A program made the translations under genes and the position numbers. From Rhodoferax sp. (GTDB lineage Bacteria; Pseudomonadota; Gammaproteobacteria; Burkholderiales; Burkholderiaceae_C), in contig NZ_JANXUQ010000315.1 of NCBI RefSeq assembly GCF_025356155.1, positions 1-46,691 on the forward strand: a DNA stretch of 46,691 nt, in the 5' to 3' direction. Shown here one piece after another: positions 1-7,891 of the stretch (the stretch's first letter is position 1; every line of letters starts with the position of its first letter). The notes under the pieces are model-generated. The model searched no databases. It was not told the origin of the DNA and saw nothing but the letters and a program-made list of their open reading frames with translations.

Positions 1-121
1 GCAAGTTTCATGGCGACAGGCTTCTTTCAAGGTGAAGTATTTTCAAAACGGCAGAAGGGTAACTCAGAATCGGCCGCAACCGCTTGTTGCACCACTCCAC
101 CGCCGCACGCTTTGCGTCGGT

Positions 122-3100
122 ATGATGCAAATCCTGTCCAATCACTCACTGGCGATGGAACTATTCATAGTTAACGACGACTTGGCCGCGCTGGAGAATG
201 CCTGTGCCGCGGCGCAAGGCGATGCCAGCGTGGCATTGACCGTGGCCTGCGCCTGGCACCTGCGCCAGCGCGATTGCCAGCGCGCATTGGATCTTGCAGA
301 GCGTGTCGAAGGTCAGCTGCCACACTGCGAGTTCTCCGGGGTTGAACGCGCGCGCCACCATGCGCGCCTCGTTCTGCTGCGTGCAGAGATCAAACTGCTG
401 TTTGGCGACTGGCAGGCTGCACAGGAGATGGCCCAAGCCTGTGCCACCGCGTTTGCCCGCCTGGACGACACCGTCGGCGTGGGTGACACCCACTGGCTGC
501 AAGCCTCCATTTGCGTGGACCGCGGCAATAGCCTGCAGGTAGCCGAATGCCTGAGTCTGGCGGCAGCCGCTTACCAAACCTCCGGCGATGCCGCGCGACA
601 GGCAGCCACAGCCGCCCGTGAACTGGTCAACGCCTCGTTCCGCGAACCGGTGGCCACAGCTGCGGAATTGGCGCGCCAGTTCCCGGTGGAGCGGGCATTG
701 CCCGTGTCCGTGCTGGCTTGGGCATCGGCGGCGCGCGCCAATGTGGCGGGTTTGACCGATGACCCGGGTGGTTCTATCCGACACGACCTGGTGGCCTACC
801 ACGCCGCGCTCGACGGCGGCCAAGTGCGCCAAGCGCTGGTGTCCGTCACCAATGCGGCCGAATCCTTTGCCACCTTGGGCGATCTGGATGCCGCACTGGA
901 GTGGAGCGAGCGGGCTCTGGTGCTGGCCCGCAAGACCACTTGGCCCGCCAGTATTGGCTTTTGCCTGATGCAGTTGGGCGACGTGATGCGCCTGCTCGGG
1001 CGGCACGACGAATCGCGCCAGTATCTGCAAGAGGCTTTGGTGCTGATGGGCGCGCAAGCCGGTTCTCGCAACTACGAGCTGGGGCTAAGCAATCTGGGAC
1101 AACTGGCGCTGGATGTCGGCGACTATGCCGCCGGGCTGGAATCCTTCACTAGGCTGGAGGAACATGGCCGCGCGCAGGTCGAGCCGGACCTGGCCATCAA
1201 GGCCTGGCGCGGGCAGGCCAGTGCCCTGTTCCATTTGGGGCGCCTGCAGGAGGCACAGGCCAAGGCCGAGGCGGCACTGGCGCTGGCGCAACAACAGGGC
1301 AACGCGGAAGGCCAAATCCAGATTCTGCGCATCTTTGCCCAGATGCACCTGGAGCACAACCTGGCCTCTGCCGATGGCGCAGCGGCGCCCTTGGCGGCTT
1401 TGCGTTATCTGGACCAGGCGCTGGTGATTGCGGGCGCGATGGGGGGCTACGGCATATCGCCCGAACTCACAGACCAGGTGGCAGCTGCCCATGCGGCGGC
1501 GGGCAATTTTGAAGCGGCTTACAAAAGCGCATTGGCGGCCAGCGCAGCGCGCAACCAGTCGCAGCGCCTGGAAGCGCAAAAGCGCGCCCTGGCCTTGCAG
1601 GTACGGCAGGAGGTGGAGCAGGCCAGAGCCGATACCGAGCACCACCGCAAACTGGCCGACACGCTAAAGGACACCGCCGCCACACTCGAAACCCTGGGCA
1701 CCATCGGGCGCGAAATCACGGCCAGCCTGGATGCTGCGGCGGTCTGTGATGCGCTGTACCGCCACGTGCATGAGCTGCTGGATGCCACGGCCTTCGCCGT
1801 CTACCTGATGGAGGCCGACGAGCTCTTTCTTAAAATGGTCTTTGGCATCGAGGCTGGTGCGCCCCTGGCGCAGTCACGCGTGCCGCTGGACAGCGCCAAG
1901 GCCGTGTCGGCGCGCTGCGCCCGCGAACGCAAAGAGGTGCTGGTAGAGGTTGAGCTGGGAAAGACCGACAGCAGCTGGATTCCGGGTACGCTGCCGACCC
2001 GCAGCCTGCTGTATGCACCGCTGATGGTGGGCGAGCGCCTGCTGGGCGTAATGACCATCCAATCGCCCAAGTCGCAAGCCTATGGCGAGCGTGAGCGGTC
2101 CATTTTTCACACGCTGTGCGCCTATGGCGCCATCGCTCTGGACAATGCATCGGCGTACGCAGCCGCTGCGGCTGCCCAGCAACGTGCCGACGAGGCTAAT
2201 ACCGAACTGCGGCAGACACAGGTACAACTGGTGCAGGACATGGTCGAGCGCGAACGCATAGACCAGGAATTGCAAACGCTGAACAACAACCTGGAGGCCC
2301 GTATCGCGCGGCGCACCCAAGAGATGCGCGCCACACTGGCGATGCTGGCCGAAAACCGGCAAAAGCTGCAAGGCATCGTAGACACCGCACTCGACGCTGT
2401 CATCCGCGTAGACAGCCTGGGTGCGATCATGGGGTGGAACCGTCAGGCGCAGCTGATTTTTGGCTGGACAGCGGAGCAAGCCATAGGCCTGGCCTTGCAC
2501 GAGACCATCATCCCAGTGCAACACCGCGAGGCCCATCTGCGGGGGCTGGCGCGGTACATGACCGGTGCACCCTCGCGGGTGATTGACCGGCGCATTGAAA
2601 TCACTGCGCTGCACTGCAGTGGACGTGAGTTTCCGATCGAACTGGCCATCACCCGGGTGTTGCTGGATGATCCGACGAAATTTGAGTTCTGCGCCTTCAT
2701 CCGCGACATTACCCAACGCCGGCAAGCCGAAGAAGAAATCAAGACCTCGCTGGAAAAGCAACGTGAGCTCAACCAATTGAAGTCGCGTTTTGTGTCCATG
2801 GCCTCGCACGAGTTCCGCACGCCGCTGGCCACCATTTTGTCGTCCACCGATTTGCTGTCGCACTATTACGAGCGGCTTCCTGCGCCCGAGCGCAAGCAGT
2901 TGTTTGACTCCATCGCGCTGGCTGTCAAACGCATGACCAAGATGCTGGAAGACATACTGGTCATTGGTAAGGACGAAGAAGAACGCATGGAATACAAGCC
3001 ACTGCCCATGGCGCTGGACACCTTGTGCGCGGCGATTGTGCAAGAGCAGCAGTCAGAGGTGGGTAGCACCGGGCCGCTGCGCCACGCCACGCAGTTGACC

Positions 3101-3463
3101 GTGCGCGGCGAAGATGTACGGGGCCATTTCGATGAAAAGCTGATGCGCCACATCTTTGGCAATCTGCTGTCCAACGCGGTCAAATATTCACCCAATGGGG
3201 GTACGGTCGGCTTTGACGTGCACTGCGGCGAAGAGGCGTTTACTTTCACGGTCAGCGACCAGGGCATCGGCATTCCTGAAGCGGATGTGCCGCGCCTGTT
3301 CGAGACATTTCACCGTGCCACCAATGTGGGCAATATTGTAGGAACCGGCCTGGGTTTGGCCATCGTCAAGCGCTCGGTGGATTTGCACTGCGGCTCCATC
3401 GCCGTCAGCAGTACCCTGGGCCTGGGAACCGTGTTTACCGTGCGCCTTCCACGCACCGGTTGA
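122..3463 (+). CDS. Soluble TPR-GAF-PAS sensor histidine kinase
   Basis: This gene encodes a cytoplasmic histidine kinase that should autophosphorylate and pass phosphate to a receiver protein. No membrane segment is visible. In order it has a long TPR-like helical region (about residues 1-480), a coiled coil, a GAF domain (about 520-680), a second coiled coil, a PAS domain (about 745-875), HisKA with the H-box SHEFRTPLATI (His about 896), and HATPase_c with N-box FGNLLSNAVKYSP, DQGIGIP and GTGLGLAIVK. The start is uncertain. GTG at 32 is in frame, but the residues it adds look like translated non-coding DNA; ATG at 122/125 or 155 is more plausible, and none has a strong ribosome binding site. 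The 3' end overlaps the convergent EAL gene by 29 bp. Its kinase core closely resembles those of the two kinases on the opposite strand, so it probably feeds the same receivers (inference). Confidence 0.88.
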   Translation: MMQILSNHSLAMELFIVNDDLAALENACAAAQGDASVALTVACAWHLRQRDCQRALDLAERVEGQLPHCEFSGVERARHHARLVLLRAEIKLLFGDWQAAQEMAQACATAFARLDDTVGVGDTHWLQASICVDRGNSLQVAECLSLAAAAYQTSGDAARQAATAARELVNASFREPVATAAELARQFPVERALPVSVLAWASAARANVAGLTDDPGGSIRHDLVAYHAALDGGQVRQALVSVTNAAESFATLGDLDAALEWSERALVLARKTTWPASIGFCLMQLGDVMRLLGRHDESRQYLQEALVLMGAQAGSRNYELGLSNLGQLALDVGDYAAGLESFTRLEEHGRAQVEPDLAIKAWRGQASALFHLGRLQEAQAKAEAALALAQQQGNAEGQIQILRIFAQMHLEHNLASADGAAAPLAALRYLDQALVIAGAMGGYGISPELTDQVAAAHAAAGNFEAAYKSALAASAARNQSQRLEAQKRALALQVRQEVEQARADTEHHRKLADTLKDTAATLETLGTIGREITASLDAAAVCDALYRHVHELLDATAFAVYLMEADELFLKMVFGIEAGAPLAQSRVPLDSAKAVSARCARERKEVLVEVELGKTDSSWIPGTLPTRSLLYAPLMVGERLLGVMTIQSPKSQAYGERERSIFHTLCAYGAIALDNASAYAAAAAAQQRADEANTELRQTQVQLVQDMVERERIDQELQTLNNNLEARIARRTQEMRATLAMLAENRQKLQGIVDTALDAVIRVDSLGAIMGWNRQAQLIFGWTAEQAIGLALHETIIPVQHREAHLRGLARYMTGAPSRVIDRRIEITALHCSGREFPIELAITRVLLDDPTKFEFCAFIRDITQRRQAEEEIKTSLEKQRELNQLKSRFVSMASHEFRTPLATILSSTDLLSHYYERLPAPERKQLFDSIALAVKRMTKMLEDILVIGKDEEERMEYKPLPMALDTLCAAIVQEQQSEVGSTGPLRHATQLTVRGEDVRGHFDEKLMRHIFGNLLSNAVKYSPNGGTVGFDVHCGEEAFTFTVSDQGIGIPEADVPRLFETFHRATNVGNIVGTGLGLAIVKRSVDLHCGSIAVSSTLGLGTVFTVRLPRTG

Positions 3464-5204
3464 CTGCATCCGGGTTTGTCTTGCGGTTGATTAACCACGG
3501 TGCCACGTCCTCGGCGGACATGGGCTTGCCGTGCAGGTAGCCCTGGATCTGGTCGCAACCCATCGCGTGCAGCAAGCGGTGCTGGTCTTCGGTTTCCACA
3601 CCTTCAGCAATCACGTCCAGGCCCAGGCTGTGGGCCAGATTGATGACGGCGCCGGCAATGGCCTGGTCTTCACGGTTGGTGCAGAGCTGCCGTACGAATG
3701 ACTGGTCGACCTTGAGCACATCCAGTGGAAAGCGCTTGAGATAGGCCAGACTCGAATAACCGGTGCCAAAGTCGTCAATCGCCAGCTTCAGCCCCAGCGC
3801 CTTGAGCTGCTTGAGCACATCCAGCGTGTGTTGCAGATCCAGCATGGCTGTGCTCTCGGTGATCTCCAATTCCAGTTGGGTTGGGTTTAAACCAGTGCTG
3901 TCCAGCGTGGAGCGTACGTGCTGCAGCAGATAGGGGTCGCTGAACTGGCGCAGCGACAGGTTGACTGCCACGCGCAGCGGTGTCGCATCCGCCGGTAAGT
4001 GGGCCTGCCATTGCACGGCCTGCCTGCAGGCCTCTCGTAGGACCCATGCGCCCATCGGAACGATCTGCCCGTTGTCCTCCGCAATCGGTATAAAACGCAC
4101 CGGCGAAACCAGGCCCAGTTCCGAATGGCGCCAGCGCATCAGTGCCTCAAAGCCGATCAGGCTGCTGTCGTGCGCCATGACCTGGGGCTGGAAGAAGGCG
4201 CGCAACTCCTCGCGCTCGACCGCGTGGTGCAAGTCGTTGTGCAGACGAAAGCTCGCCGACAGGTCGGACGTGGAGGAAGGCTCATGCACCACCATGCGCT
4301 GGGCCGAGCGCGCCCGCGCGGCAGACAGGGCGATATCCAGCCGTGCCAGCATGGCGTCGGGCCGCTCGCCGTCCATGGCCAGCGCGCAGGCGCCGATGGA
4401 GACGACGGGAAACTGCTCCTGCCCTTCGAGTGTGATGGGGGCAGACATGGCGTCCAGCAATGCCAGCGCCAGCACGTCCAGTGGGCGGCCGGGCGACCAA
4501 CTGGGAACTAGCAAGACCAGGCGGTCTTCACCCAGGCGCGCCACGGTATGGCGGCTCTCTGCCAGGTGTTCGGACGCGTTGGCCAGCAGGGTCAGGCGCT
4601 GTGCCATCTGGCGTATCGCATCATCCAGCAGACCCACGCCCATGATCTGTGCCATTTGCGGCAAGCTGTCCAGACCCACCACCCATAGTGCAGGCCCCTG
4701 GCCCTTTTGCTCGCGCAATGCCTGGCTGAGCAGCAGCAGCAGGTGGCTACGGTTGGGCAGGCTGGTCACTGCATCAAAGTGGGCCATCTGGTGCGCTTGG
4801 CTAGCCAGTTGGCGGGCAGCAAACTGCAGCGTTGCCGCCTTGTCCAACTGCGCGCGTATGCAATCCAGCAACTCGTCGCGCTGGAAGGGCTTGGTCAGGT
4901 AGTCGTCCGCACCCAGGTTCATGCCCTCGCGCACATCGCTGCGGTCGGCCTTGGCGGTCAGCAACACGGTAGGAATATGGGCCGTGAGCGGGTCGGCGCG
5001 CAGGGCCCGTACCAGTTGGTGGCCAGACATCTCGGGCATCATGACATCGCTGAGCACAATGTCGGGCAGGTGCTGGCGCACCAGTTGCAGAGCTTCACGC
5101 CCATTGGGCGCGGCCCACACTTCGTAATCTTCCAGAGTCAGCAGGCGGGCCAGATTGGTCCGGATATCGGCTTCGTCTTCGGCGATGACGATGCGGTGGC
5201 TCAT
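3435..5204 (-). CDS. Response regulator with receiver, degenerate GGDEF and EAL domains (c-di-GMP phosphodiesterase)
   Basis: This 589-residue protein has a receiver (1-120; Asp53 in LSDVMMPEM, Lys105 in LTKPF), a GGDEF-like domain (about 140-310) and an EAL domain (about 325-575). The GGDEF signature is degraded to GEDRL at 225-229, so diguanylate cyclase activity is unlikely. The EAL active site looks complete: E353 in EAL, N415, E447/E450 in EITES, D477-D478 in DDFGTGYSSL, K498, and E534 in AEGVET. It should therefore hydrolyse c-di-GMP when its receiver is phosphorylated (inference from the family). Its start overlaps the stop of the upstream receiver gene as ATGA, which indicates translational coupling. 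It is the last gene of the minus-strand operon and the only recognisable output protein in it. Confidence 0.93.
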   Translation of the reverse strand: MSHRIVIAEDEADIRTNLARLLTLEDYEVWAAPNGREALQLVRQHLPDIVLSDVMMPEMSGHQLVRALRADPLTAHIPTVLLTAKADRSDVREGMNLGADDYLTKPFQRDELLDCIRAQLDKAATLQFAARQLASQAHQMAHFDAVTSLPNRSHLLLLLSQALREQKGQGPALWVVGLDSLPQMAQIMGVGLLDDAIRQMAQRLTLLANASEHLAESRHTVARLGEDRLVLLVPSWSPGRPLDVLALALLDAMSAPITLEGQEQFPVVSIGACALAMDGERPDAMLARLDIALSAARARSAQRMVVHEPSSTSDLSASFRLHNDLHHAVEREELRAFFQPQVMAHDSSLIGFEALMRWRHSELGLVSPVRFIPIAEDNGQIVPMGAWVLREACRQAVQWQAHLPADATPLRVAVNLSLRQFSDPYLLQHVRSTLDSTGLNPTQLELEITESTAMLDLQHTLDVLKQLKALGLKLAIDDFGTGYSSLAYLKRFPLDVLKVDQSFVRQLCTNREDQAIAGAVINLAHSLGLDVIAEGVETEDQHRLLHAMGCDQIQGYLHGKPMSAEDVAPWLINRKTNPDAVNRCVEGAR

Positions 5205-5590
5205 GCAACAGGTGGTTGAGCGGGCAGGTGGGCCAGCTGGGTTGCCAGCAACTGGCGCAGGTTGGCCAGGTTGAAGGGTTTGGTGACATAGCCAGTGGCC
5301 CCCTGTTGCAGGGCGGCCTCCAGTTTCTCGGGTTCGGCACTGGCCGACAAAAACACAAATGGTATGCCGCGCAAGGCGGGGTCAGCATGGGTGGCAGCCA
5401 GTACCTCAAAGCCATCCAGATGCGGCATCATCACGTCACAGAGTATGAAATCAGGCTTGTGGTTGCGAATAGCCTCCAGGCCCAGGCGCCCGTCCGCGGC
5501 CTGCAAAACCTGGTGGCCTTCCAGTACCAAAAAGCGCACCAGATTCTCGCGAATCGGAGCTTCATCATCAATGACCAGTATGCGTGCCAT
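5201..5590 (-). CDS. Single-domain response regulator (receiver only)
   Basis: This is a CheY-like stand-alone receiver of about 129 residues with no output domain. It has the acidic pocket in VIDDE near the N-terminus, the phosphoacceptor Asp in CDVMMPHLDGFEV, a Ser in the switch position (FLSAS), and the conserved Lys in VTKPF. I chose the ATG at 5590 because GAGG lies seven bases upstream. A TTG at 5602 would overlap the stop of the upstream kinase gene but lacks a Shine-Dalgarno. It sits between the four-PAS kinase and the receiver-GGDEF-EAL gene and overlaps the latter by ATGA. It may act as a phosphate shuttle or sink between the kinases and the EAL protein (inference). Confidence 0.92.
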   Translation of the reverse strand: MARILVIDDEAPIRENLVRFLVLEGHQVLQAADGRLGLEAIRNHKPDFILCDVMMPHLDGFEVLAATHADPALRGIPFVFLSASAEPEKLEAALQQGATGYVTKPFNLANLRQLLATQLAHLPAQPPVA

Positions 5591-5598
5591 GTGCAGCC

Positions 5599-7884
5599 TC
5601 AAACAGTGGATAAATTACTGGGCGTCAGTGTGACACGAAAGCAAGTCCCCCGACCAGCTTCGCTTTCGACCGTTATACGCCCTCCGTGCAAATCCACCGA
5701 ATTTTTGACAATGGCCAGGCCCAGACCGGTACCCTGGATGTTGCCCACATTGCTGGAGCGGTGGAAAGACTCGAATAAATGTGCGATCTCGTCGCTGGGG
5801 ATGCCGATGCCCTGGTCCCTCACTTCAAACACCGTCTCCGCTTTGTGTCGGTAGACCTTGAAAACCACCTCGCCGCCCTGCGGTGAATACTTGATGGCAT
5901 TGGACAACAGGTTGCCAAAGATATGGCCCAGTAGTTTTTCGTCGTAGACACCCCAGCCCACGCCATCCCCGAACTCCGTGCGCACCGTGCAGGGCGACTC
6001 CGGCAGCTGGGTGCGCGCTTCGTCCACCAATGCAAGGCACAACGGAACCAGATCGATCCGGTCGGGCTGGAACTCCAACATCTGCGCTTCGACTTTACCG
6101 ATCAACAGCACCCGGTCCAGCATGCGGGCCATGCGCTGAACGCTGTTCTCGATGTTTTGAATCACCTCCGCCTTCTCCTGTGGGGGCATGCGGTCACTGT
6201 AGTATTTCAGCAGTTCGGCCGATGACAAGATGGTAGCCAGTGGGGTGCGGAATTCGTGGCTGGTCATGGCGACGAAACGCGAGCGTAACTCGTTGAGCTC
6301 TTTCTGGCGTTCGAGCGCATCGCGGATTTCCTGCTCAGCCTGTTTGCGCTCAGTGACGTCAAGGAAGGTCCAGATCACGCCAGAGTCGGGGTCCAGCGGG
6401 CGCACGCAGCGCCCAGCCAGATGGGCCCAAAAAAGCACTCCATTTTTTCGCTTCAGTTGCCGCTCGGCGGTGTATGTGCCCACCGTTGCCAAAGCTGCGC
6501 GAGTGGGGGAAGCGACCATTTGCCACTGCGCCTCGCTGGCGTGCACCATTTTGGACGATTGGCCTATCAGCTCTTCACGGCTATAGCCCACCATCTCGGT
6601 GAATTTGTCATTGACCCACTCATGCTCGCGGTTGCGTGACAGCACGATGCCAACCAGCGCACTGTTGAGTATGGCTTCGCGCTCGGACGATGTGCGGTGC
6701 AGCTCTTCCTCCAGCAGTTTGCGGTCGGTGATGTCGGAGTAAAAGGTCAGCGTGGCGGGTTGGCCCTCCCACGGGACAATGGTGACACCGATCTCCAACC
6801 ACTGAATCTCACCGTCGGGTTGCAAAAGCCGAATTTGGTAGTGGTTGATAACGTCCTCGCCAGACAGGCGCCTGCGCCGCCGGTCCTGAACGATGGCGTG
6901 ATCATCCGGGTGCACACGGTGCAGGAAACCGACCGTCAGAAAATCCTCGTGCGAAATGCGGGCAATCTCTGAGGCCCGCGCGTTGGCAAATACGATGTGC
7001 TCGCCCTGCAGCACGATCATGCCTTCGCCCACATTCTCAATAACCAGCCGGTAGCGCTCCTCGGAGCGGTGCAGCGTGTCGATCATCATCTTGCGTTGGG
7101 TGATGTCGGAGAAGAATGTCATCGTGGCCGTCTGGCCCTTCCACGGGATGACCGAGGCGTGCACTTCCAGCCACTGGACGCCGCCTTCTGGGTGCAGGCA
7201 GCGGATTTCAAACCGCTCCGGCACAGCTTCGCCATCCCTGCCTTTTCGCCGCAGTTCGGTCACATAGGAGTGGTCATCCGGGTGTATCCAGCTCAGCACA
7301 CTATGGCCCACGATGGATTCCATGGGCCGGTGCAAAATCTCCAGCGCCATGCGGTTGGCATACAACACGACGCCGTTCTGGTTGATGCACATGCCTTCGC
7401 CCAGATGCTCCACCACCACGCGGTTGAAGTCTTCAGACAGCTTGATGGCCTCTTGCGCCGCACGCCGGTCCGAAATATCGCGGATAAAGGCACCAAACCC
7501 CAGGCTCTGGCCGGAGGGAAACGACCAGATCGCCAGCTCCACGGCGATCAGCGTGCCGTCGCGGCGTTGCGCCTCGACCTCAATCAGCTGGTTCAGTATG
7601 GTGGGTTGGCGCGTGGCCAAAAAGCGTTGCAAACCGGCTTCGTGTGCCGCACGGTGTGCCCGTGGAATGATCAGGTTGGACAACTTGGCGCCAATCGCTT
7701 CGGCACGACTGAAGCCCAGCATTTTTTCCGCGGCAGGGTTCCAGTCCGTCACCATGCCCTGCGTATCCATGGCCACCACGGCGTCGCGTGCCAAGCTCAG
7801 AAGGTTCAGCAAATGGCTTTCGCGCGCCTGCAGACGTTCGACCGTCTGCTGCAGGTTTTGTATGCTGGGCGCAGGTCTGGACAT
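5599..7884 (-). CDS. Four-PAS sensor histidine kinase
   Basis: This 761-residue kinase has no membrane segments. After a short coiled coil it carries four PAS domains in a row (about 25-145, 150-270, 272-395, 398-515), several ending in the typical DI[ST].R linker. HisKA follows with SHEFRTPLATILSS (His543), then HATPase_c with FGNLLSNAIKYSP (about 655-668), DQGIGIP (690-696) and GTGLGLAIVK. PAS 2 and PAS 3 resemble each other (both have HPDDH and a QWLE motif), which suggests internal duplication. The start is 7 bases after the stop of the upstream GAF-GAF-PAS kinase. The downstream receiver begins at or just after its stop. The kinase core is paralogous to the other two kinases of the island. 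Confidence 0.93.
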   Translation of the reverse strand: MSRPAPSIQNLQQTVERLQARESHLLNLLSLARDAVVAMDTQGMVTDWNPAAEKMLGFSRAEAIGAKLSNLIIPRAHRAAHEAGLQRFLATRQPTILNQLIEVEAQRRDGTLIAVELAIWSFPSGQSLGFGAFIRDISDRRAAQEAIKLSEDFNRVVVEHLGEGMCINQNGVVLYANRMALEILHRPMESIVGHSVLSWIHPDDHSYVTELRRKGRDGEAVPERFEIRCLHPEGGVQWLEVHASVIPWKGQTATMTFFSDITQRKMMIDTLHRSEERYRLVIENVGEGMIVLQGEHIVFANARASEIARISHEDFLTVGFLHRVHPDDHAIVQDRRRRRLSGEDVINHYQIRLLQPDGEIQWLEIGVTIVPWEGQPATLTFYSDITDRKLLEEELHRTSSEREAILNSALVGIVLSRNREHEWVNDKFTEMVGYSREELIGQSSKMVHASEAQWQMVASPTRAALATVGTYTAERQLKRKNGVLFWAHLAGRCVRPLDPDSGVIWTFLDVTERKQAEQEIRDALERQKELNELRSRFVAMTSHEFRTPLATILSSAELLKYYSDRMPPQEKAEVIQNIENSVQRMARMLDRVLLIGKVEAQMLEFQPDRIDLVPLCLALVDEARTQLPESPCTVRTEFGDGVGWGVYDEKLLGHIFGNLLSNAIKYSPQGGEVVFKVYRHKAETVFEVRDQGIGIPSDEIAHLFESFHRSSNVGNIQGTGLGLAIVKNSVDLHGGRITVESEAGRGTCFRVTLTPSNLSTV

Positions 7885-7891
7885 ATCGCTA

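Noticed and set aside
1874..3043. 389-codon open frame on the minus strand inside the first kinase gene
   Set aside because: High GC content creates long antisense frames; the kinase on + has full domain support and this translation has no family-like pattern.
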